Below, in pieces: positions 57,701 through 64,000 of a stretch of DNA of 64,000 bases (the stretch's first letter is position 1; each line of letters opens with the position of its first letter). Origin of the DNA: Roseiarcus sp963781895 (GTDB taxonomy: Bacteria; Pseudomonadota; Alphaproteobacteria; Rhizobiales; Beijerinckiaceae); assembly GCA_963781895.1 (NCBI GenBank), contig CAWAIM010000029.1, positions 1 to 64,000 on the forward strand, given 5' to 3'. The position numbers and the translations under genes were made by a program. Under the pieces are notes generated by a model. That model worked only from the letters and a program-made list of their open reading frames with translations. It ran no database searches and was not told the origin of the DNA.

Positions 57701-59099
57701 TCAATTCGGCTTGGCCGCCCCCGGTTGGCCGGCGGCGGACGGCGCCGGGGCCGCCGTTTGCTGGTCGCTCTTGGGCGCGGCCGCGTCCGCCTTGACCGAG
57801 GCCGCCTCGGCAGGCTTGATTCCATGCAAGAGATCGATGGCGGCCGCCAGCTGCTTGTCGTTTTTCTCGTCCGGCGGCACATAGGCCTGAGACGCCGAAG
57901 TATCCTCGATCGCCGTTCGCCAGGTGGCCTTTGAGGGAGGCCTCGCCCTTCATGTCGTCCTTGCCCTTGAGGTCGTCTGGAACGTCCTCCAACACTTTGA
58001 TGTCGGGCTCGATGCCCTTGGCCTGAATAGAACGGCCAGAAGGCGTGTAATAGCGCGCGGTCGTCAGCCGCAGGGCGCCGTCCTGGCCGAGCGGCATGAT
58101 CGTCTGCACGGAGCCCTTGCCGAACGAGCGCGTGCCGATCAGCGTCGCCCGCTTGTGATCCTGCAGCGCGCCGGACACGATCTCGGACGCCGAGGCCGAA
58201 CCGCCGTTGATGAGGACGACGAGCGGTTTGCCGCCCGACAGGTCGCCGCCCGGCCGCGCGTCGAATCGTTGGGTTTCGTCGGGGGTGCGGCCGCGCGTCG
58301 ACACGATCTCGCCCCGGTCGATGAAAGCATTGACGACGTCGATCGATTGGTCGAGCAGTCCGCCGGGGTTGTTGCGCAGATCGAGGATGTAGCCCTTGAA
58401 TTTGTCGGCGGGAATTTCGCTGTGGAGCTTCTCGATCGCCGCCTTCAGGCCGTCGGCGGTCTGTTCGGTGAATTGAGTGATGCGGATATAGCCGATGTCG
58501 CCGTCCTCGACCCGCGAGCGCACCGACTGGACCTTGATCAGATCGCGGACCACGGTGAACTCTTTGGCCTCCTTCTTGGGGCCGCGCAGGATCTTGAGCT
58601 TGACCGGCGAGTTCACGGACCCGCGCATCTTTTCGACCGCTTGATCGAGCGTCATCCCCTGTGTCGGGGTGTCGTCGATGGCCGCGATGATGTCGCCGGA
58701 CAGGATGCCGGCCTTTGCCGCGGGCGTATCGTCGATCGGAGTGACCACCTTGATGATGCCGTCCTCCTGAGTGACTTCGATGCCCAGGCCGCCGAATTCG
58801 CCCTTCGTCTGCACCTGCATGTCGCGGAACGCGCTGGCGTTCATGTAGCTCGAATGAGGGTCGAGAGAAGCGAGCATGCCGTTGATCGCGGCCTCGATCA
58901 GCTTCGCCTCGTCCGGCTTTTCGACGTACTCGTTGCGGATCTTGTCGAACACGTCGCCGAACAGATTGAGCTCTCGATACGTGTCGGCGGCCGCGGCATA
59001 GGCGGCGGGGCTGACGAAAAGCAGCGCTTGCGGCGCCGCGACGGTCGCGGCCGCTCCCAAAACGACGCCCAGTCCGAGATAGCTAGCTTTCCGATTCAT
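57701..59099 (-). CDS. ctpA: C-terminal processing protease CtpA, S41 family (one frameshift)
   Basis: Periplasmic serine protease of about 465 residues with a signal peptide (1-32), PDZ domain (GLGIEVTQEDGIIKVVTPIDDTPAAKAGIL) and S41 domain with NGGSASASEIVSGAL and SFGKGSVQT, the Ser-Lys dyad. The frame breaks near 57911, past the protease domain; removing one base joins LKGHLANG to IEDTSASQAYVPPDEKNDKQLAAAIDLLHG, then a Pro/Ala-rich tail ending GAAKPN. ATG 59099 overlaps the envC stop as ATGA. CtpA with EnvC-like activators typically controls cell-wall hydrolases. Confidence 0.92.
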
Positions 59100-60436
59100 C
59101 CTCGCGCCTTTTCGATGTCTGACTTCGCCCACCACGGCCCCGGATCGATCGCCGTGCCGTCCTTGCGCAGTTCGATGTAGAGAACGGGTTCAGCCGCGCC
59201 AACTGCGGCGGCGGCAGCCATCCGGACCGACCCATCGCCCATGGCGCCAACGGGTTCTCCCGCGAGAACGAACTCGCCGGGCAATACGCTAATTCGGTCC
59301 ATTCCTGCAAGCAGGATATAATAGCCCCCGCCGGCATTGATGATCAAGAGCTGTCCATAGCTCCGATAGGGCCCGCAAAACAGGACCGAACCGTCCGCCG
59401 GGGCGGAAACGGTCGCGCCGGCGAGCGTCGCCACCATGACGCCTCGCTCCACGCCGCCCAGACCGTCCGAAGAGCCGAAAGTCTTCAGGATCGTGCCCGC
59501 GGCGGGCAGCGGGACGCGTCCCTTGGCGTCGCTGAAAGCGATTTCAGGCTTGAGCCGCGCGGAATCGGCGCCGCGCGCGACCTCGGCTTTCACTTCGATC
59601 TGCTGCGCCGCCGCGGCGTCGGCCGCATGCGCCGCGTCCGCCGCCGCCTTGCGCTCGGCTTCCTCGGCGTCAAGTCTGGAAATCAGATCCTTGAGCGACG
59701 TCGCCTGTTTGGCCAGCTCCGCAGCGCGGCGCTGCTGCGACCCGAGCGCGTCCTGAGCCGAAGCAAGCGAGCTCTGGCGCGCTTCGACGAGCACGGAAAG
59801 GCGTGCTTTCTCGAGCGCCAGCGACGCGCCCGCCTGCGCCAACGCATCGCGCTCATGAGCGATCGATTCCCTGGTCCTGGCGAGCGCATCGATGTCGCGG
59901 CCGAGCGCCTCGGTCTCTGATTTCAAGGCCGGTATCGCTGAACCGAGGAGCGTCGCCGCGCGCACCGCATCCGCCATGTCGTGGGGCTTGACGAGAATCG
60001 CCGGCGGCGGATGAGCGCCCATCCGCTGGAGCGCAGCCAACACTTCCGTAATCATCGCCCGGCGGCTTTCGAGCGAACCGGCGAGCGTATCGGCCTTTGC
60101 GTTGAGGCTCGCCAATCTGTCGTTGGCGGCGGCGACGCTGCGCTCGGTGTTCTGCACCTTCGTGGTGGTCTCGATCAGCGCCGCGGCAAGTCGCGCCCGG
60201 TCGGCGCGGATCGACTCGATTTGCGATTCAATGTCGCGTCGTTGCGCGTCGGAGGCGCGAATGGTGTCTTCGACGCCCTGCAGCTCGATTTCCTTCTCCG
60301 ACCTCTGTTGATCCGCCGCGGCCGCCGGCGGAGGAACGTCCGGGTCGGCGAGCGCTTGCAACGGACAGCCGAACGCCGCCGCGAGCGCGGCGGCGCCGAG
60401 CCTCACTCGCATCGATCTTATTCGGATATTCGACAT
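59096..60436 (-). CDS. EnvC-like murein hydrolase activator
   Basis: Periplasmic protein of 446 residues. After a signal peptide (ending ALADP) come coiled-coil helices (about 40-275, rich in Glu, Arg, Ala) and a C-terminal M23/LytM domain (about 310-440, AAGTILKTFG ... VSAPADGSVLFCGPYRSYGQLLIINAGGGYYILLAGM). The usual zinc ligands HxH are replaced (GGYYILLAG), so it is probably a non-catalytic activator of amidases like EnvC. ATG 60436 is used; 60412 is possible. It precedes ctpA with an ATGA overlap. Confidence 0.88.
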   Translation of the reverse strand: MSNIRIRSMRVRLGAAALAAAFGCPLQALADPDVPPPAAAADQQRSEKEIELQGVEDTIRASDAQRRDIESQIESIRADRARLAAALIETTTKVQNTERSVAAANDRLASLNAKADTLAGSLESRRAMITEVLAALQRMGAHPPPAILVKPHDMADAVRAATLLGSAIPALKSETEALGRDIDALARTRESIAHERDALAQAGASLALEKARLSVLVEARQSSLASAQDALGSQQRRAAELAKQATSLKDLISRLDAEEAERKAAADAAHAADAAAAQQIEVKAEVARGADSARLKPEIAFSDAKGRVPLPAAGTILKTFGSSDGLGGVERGVMVATLAGATVSAPADGSVLFCGPYRSYGQLLIINAGGGYYILLAGMDRISVLPGEFVLAGEPVGAMGDGSVRMAAAAAVGAAEPVLYIELRKDGTAIDPGPWWAKSDIEKARG

Positions 60437-60476
60437 CGGCGAGCACAACCACGAAATCTGGCCAATATCGCGGCGA

Positions 60477-60959
60477 TCATGCGCGATGGTAGGGATGGCC
60501 GGAAAGAATCGATATCGCCCGGTAGAGCTGCTCTGCCGCCATCACGCGGACGAGCTGATGCGGCCAGGTCATCGAGCCAAAAGCGATCACGCGGTGCGCG
60601 CCTTGCCGCAGCGCCGCCGCCAGACCGTCGGGTCCGCCGATCACGACCGCGTAAGCGGGTCGCGACGCGTCGCGCGCCCGGCCAATGTCGGACGCCCATT
60701 CCTCGCTGCTCGGCGACCCGCCGTGTTGGTCGAGCGCGACCAGCACGCTGCCGGAGGGAATGGCCGCTCGAATCGCGTCGGCTTCCTGAGCCCGGCGGTC
60801 TTCGGGCCGCGCGGCGCGGGATTCGTCGATCTGGCGAAGATCGACGCCGGCGACCCCGACGCGGCGCACGCCTTCCCTCAATCGCTTCAGGTAGCGTTCG
60901 AACAGCTCGCGTTCCGGTCCGGCCTTGAGCCCGCCCACGCAAACCAACGCGATGCGCAT
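60477..60959 (-). CDS. rlmH: 23S rRNA (pseudouridine1915-N3)-methyltransferase
   Basis: SPOUT methyltransferase of 160 residues modifying helix 69 of 23S rRNA. The knot region FVIGG-type motif appears as AVVIGGPDGLAAALRQGAHRVIAFGSMTWPHQLVRVMAAEQLYRAISILSGHPYHRA, including the conserved end GHPYHR. Length equals the family. It follows rsfS by six bases, the usual order. Confidence 0.95.
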   Translation of the reverse strand: MRIALVCVGGLKAGPERELFERYLKRLREGVRRVGVAGVDLRQIDESRAARPEDRRAQEADAIRAAIPSGSVLVALDQHGGSPSSEEWASDIGRARDASRPAYAVVIGGPDGLAAALRQGAHRVIAFGSMTWPHQLVRVMAAEQLYRAISILSGHPYHRA

Positions 60960-60965
60960 TCTTAT

Positions 60966-61328
60966 CTATTTCTTTCGCGCTTCGCCGGGACGGTCGGCGC
61001 TCCACATCTTTTCGAGATTGTAGAATTGGCGGACGTCGGGACGGAAGACATGCACGATCGTGTCCCTGGCGTCGATGAGGACCCAGTCGCAAAGCGGCAT
61101 CCCCTCGACCTTCGGGGTCGGATAGCCGGCGTCGCGGCAGGCCTTGACGACCCGGTCGGCGATCGCGCCGACATGAACGCTAGAGCGGCCCGTGGCGACG
61201 ATCATCCAATCGGCGAGCGTCGTCTTTCCCGCCAGCTCGATCGCGACGATGTCTTCGGCCTTGGCGTCCTCGAGCGCGCCGACGATGATTTGCGAGAGCG
61301 GGTCGGTCGTCTTGTCACGAACACCCAA
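60966..61328 (-). CDS. rsfS: Ribosomal silencing factor RsfS
   Basis: Binds ribosomal protein uL14 and blocks subunit joining under starvation. The 120 residues show LEDAKAEDIVAIELAGKTTLADWMIVATGRSSVHVGAIAD and VEGMPLCDWVLIDARDTIVHVFRPDVRQFYNLEKMW, the family core. TTG 61328 is the first standard start; the open frame extends upstream with only CTG codons, so the true N-terminus may be longer. nadD, a frequent upstream partner, is absent; the neighbour is a quinone oxidoreductase. Confidence 0.9.
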   Translation of the reverse strand: MGVRDKTTDPLSQIIVGALEDAKAEDIVAIELAGKTTLADWMIVATGRSSVHVGAIADRVVKACRDAGYPTPKVEGMPLCDWVLIDARDTIVHVFRPDVRQFYNLEKMWSADRPGEARKK

Positions 61329-61497
61329 ATCGCGGCGCTTCGACGCCGCGGCTACGTCGGAATGAGGCGTCAGTGTCAGCTTAGCGTCCCTCTCGGCGCC
61401 GAATCGATTCGATCCCGCTCGCCAGACAAGATGTGGCGTCCGCCCGCGCTTTTCAAGCCTGCCGTCCGGCCGAGCCCGTTGCGCCTTTTCGGTCCAA

Positions 61498-62497
61498 TCA
61501 CGGGGTAAGCACGATTTTGCCGATATGGGCGCTGCTCTCGATTCGTTCGTGCGCCTTCGAGGCGTCGGCCAGCGGGAAGACCGAATCGATGACCGGCTTG
61601 CAGCGCCCGGCTTCGATCAGCGGCCAGACTTTCGCCCGCAGCGCCCTGGCGATGACCGCTTTTTCCGCCGCCGAGCGCGGCCGAAGCGTCGAGCCGGTGT
61701 GGATGAGACGCTTGGTCATGAGCGGCCTCAGATCGATCGTCGCCTGCTGGCCGTGCAAATAGGCGATCTGCACGATGCGCCCGTCCGTCGCCGCGGCCGC
61801 CTGGTTGCGGGCGACGTAATCGCCACCGACCATGTCGAGAATGACGTCCGCGCCCCGGCCTTCCGTAGCGGCCAACGTCGCGCGCGACGAAGTCGTCTTT
61901 CCGGTAGTTGACGCCGAGGTCGGCCCCCAGCCGCTCGCATTGCGCGGCCTTTTCGTCCGAGCCGGCCGTCGCCACGACCCGGGCGCCGAACGCCTTGGCG
62001 AGGGCGATCGCCGTCGTGCCGATGCCGGACGTCCCGCCATGCACCAGCAGCGTTTCGCCGGCTTTGAGCGCGCCCCGATCGAACACATTGGTCCAGACGG
62101 TGAAGTAGGTTTCGGGGATCGCGGCCGCCTCGATCGCAGTCAGACCGTTCGGGACCGGCAGCGCATTGGTTTCATGCGCGACGCAATATTCGGCATAGCC
62201 GCCGCCTGGAACAAGCGCCGTCACGCTTGCGCCTTCGGCGTGAAGCGTAGCCTTCGCTCCCCGCGCCACGACTTCGCCCGCGACTTCGAGTCCGAGCACG
62301 TCGCTTGCGCCAGGCGGGGGCTGATAATTGCCCTGACGCTGCAGGACGTCGGGCCGGTTGACGCCCGCGGCCCGGACTTTGATGAGGATTTCGCCTTCGC
62401 CCGGAAGCGGCCGCGGGCGCATTTGCAGCTCGAGCACGTCCGGGCCGCCCGGCCGGGCGGCGATGATTGCGCGCATCGTCTCGATCTCATCGGCCAT
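61498..62497 (-). CDS. NAD(P)H:quinone oxidoreductase, zinc-free MDR type (one frameshift)
   Basis: Medium-chain dehydrogenase/reductase of 332 residues. Features: VNRPDVLQRQGNYQPPPGASDVLGLEVAGEVV in the catalytic domain without zinc cysteines and LLVHGGTSGIGTTAIALAKAFGARV as the NADPH motif. The frame shifts near 61879; deleting one base joins RKDDFVAR to TLAATEGRGADVILDMVGGDYV, and the frame continues to KIVLTP at 61498. It belongs to the QOR/PIG3-like group. ATG 62497 follows GGGAGA. Confidence 0.9.
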
Positions 62498-62653
62498 GTC
62501 ATGGTTCTCCCGGCGTCCAGAGCCGCAATTCTCTCGGCGAGGATCGGCGCTGCGTCAATCCGCGTTCGCAAACCGAGCCCGCGCCGAGCGCAGGCGCGGA
62601 GCTGGCGATCGAGCTTGTCGGCGAGCTTGCGGGGATATCGGCGTCGACCAACG

Positions 62654-62685
62654 AAAAAACCCCCCGGCTTTTTGGGCCGGGGGGT
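62654..62685 (-). terminator. Intrinsic terminator of the rRNA operon
   Basis: On the minus strand CCCCCCGGC pairs with GCCGGGGGG around a seven-base loop and is followed by six T. It lies 13 bases after the tRNA-fMet gene and closes the rrn transcript. Confidence 0.9.
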
Positions 62686-62698
62686 CGGCAATGAACGC

Positions 62699-62775
<77 letters not shown>

Positions 62776-62890
62776 TCAGAGGGAATCGGCGGTTGGCGAT
62801 TGGCGGTCGGTCGGAGTTGAGGACGACCGTCGAGCGCCTATTGCCGAGTGTGTTGAATGTGAAGAGGAATGGTTTTTTCCGTTCTTTGCG

Positions 62891-63010
62891 GGCCTGGCGA
62901 CGACCTACTCTCCCATGTCTTGAGACAGAGTACCATCGGCGCTAAGGCGTTTGACGGCCGAGTTCGGGATGGGATCGGGTCTTTTGTCACCTTGCAAGAG
63001 CCACCAGGCC
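62891..63010 (-). rRNA. rrf: 5S ribosomal RNA
   Basis: About 120 bases on the minus strand. The ends GGCCTGG and CCAGGCC pair; the internal CCCGATCCCATCCCGAACTC and GATGGTACT ... GGGAGAGTAGG are 5S hallmarks. The flanks extend the pairing (GTTCTTTGC with GCAAAGAAC), giving a precursor processing stem. Exact mature ends are estimated. Confidence 0.93.
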
Positions 63011-63186
63011 GGCAAAGAACGGTTTCGGAACGAGAGAGAACAGGGGACGGACGACGGGAAGGAGGGCTTCCCATTGTCGCGCGACGTCTGTGTTCGGGCG
63101 TCCGAATCGAAGCAAAACTGGTCCCTCGAGGACGACGAACGGACGACAGGGAGGAGAAGCGGCATGCGCCGTCTCCCGCGCGCTCC

Positions 63187-63220
63187 GTTTGTCTGTTTGT
63201 CTGTTTGTCTGTTTGTCTGT
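63187..63220. repeat. Octamer tandem repeat in the 23S-5S spacer
   Basis: Four perfect copies of GTTTGTCT plus GT. It lies in the internal transcribed spacer between 23S and 5S. Repeats of this type change length by slippage. Confidence 0.9.
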
Positions 63221-63249
63221 CCTCTTTAATCTCGCGCCTTGGCGACGAG

Positions 63250-64000
<751 letters not shown>

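Noticed and set aside
63187..63220. Tandem repeat as a CRISPR array
   Set aside because: Units are only eight bases long with no spacers; no CRISPR array or cas gene is seen in the window.

Overview
The window is GC-rich DNA from an alphaproteobacterium, most likely of the order Hyphomicrobiales (Rhizobiales). The signs are a serC leader RNA, a 6S RNA beside a 5-formyltetrahydrofolate cyclo-ligase gene, a DUF1674 protein, a rhizobial-type iol operon with IolC fused to DUF2090, an intracellular PHB depolymerase, and an rrn operon of the form 23S-5S-tRNA-fMet. The sequence does not fix the genus.

Layout. 1-5 kb: a large 5-oxoprolinase/hydantoinase (cut by the window edge), an aldo/keto reductase and a DUF427 protein. 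5-9 kb: serine biosynthesis (leader RNA, serC, serA), a Trm112-like protein, a YciA-type thioesterase. 9-20 kb: housekeeping operons secA-prmC, epmA-recQ-mutM with divergent efp, and 6S RNA-FCL-TIGR00282-gph. 20-25 kb: two penicillin-binding-type serine hydrolases and a lemA-TPM-TPM operon. 25-26.6 kb: a GNAT toxin/DUF1778 antitoxin pair in AT-richer DNA. 27-29 kb: a PhoR-like kinase and a YbhN/MprF-like membrane protein. 29-38 kb: myo-inositol catabolism, with iolG divergent from SDR-iolC/DUF2090-membrane protein-iolD-iolE-iolB and closed by a terminator. 38.5-41 kb: a SIS-domain protein and a short-form 6-phosphogluconate dehydrogenase. 41-45.8 kb: two L,D-transpeptidases, moaA, grxD, PHB depolymerase, DUF1674. 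45.8-47 kb: a small accessory patch with an IS1595-type transposase remnant and palindromic repeats. 47-54 kb: rsmB and two multidomain class III cyclases. 54-62.5 kb: purH, and a convergent envelope/ribosome operon rsfS-rlmH-envC-ctpA-ctpA2-secreted protein, then a quinone oxidoreductase. 62.6-64 kb: the 3' end of an rRNA operon.

The strongest window-wide signal is technical. Thirteen otherwise recognisable coding sequences carry one frameshift each, and twelve of these are restored by removing a single base; only one (phaZ) needs a base added. This bias looks like insertion errors in the assembly rather than gene decay, so these genes are annotated as single CDS spanning the shift. I see no CRISPR array, prophage or clearly novel defence system. 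The most biologically interesting items are the membrane protein inside the iol operon, the tandem CtpA paralogues behind EnvC, the paired cyclases, the GNAT toxin module, and a 3'-end fragment of a second SIS gene.
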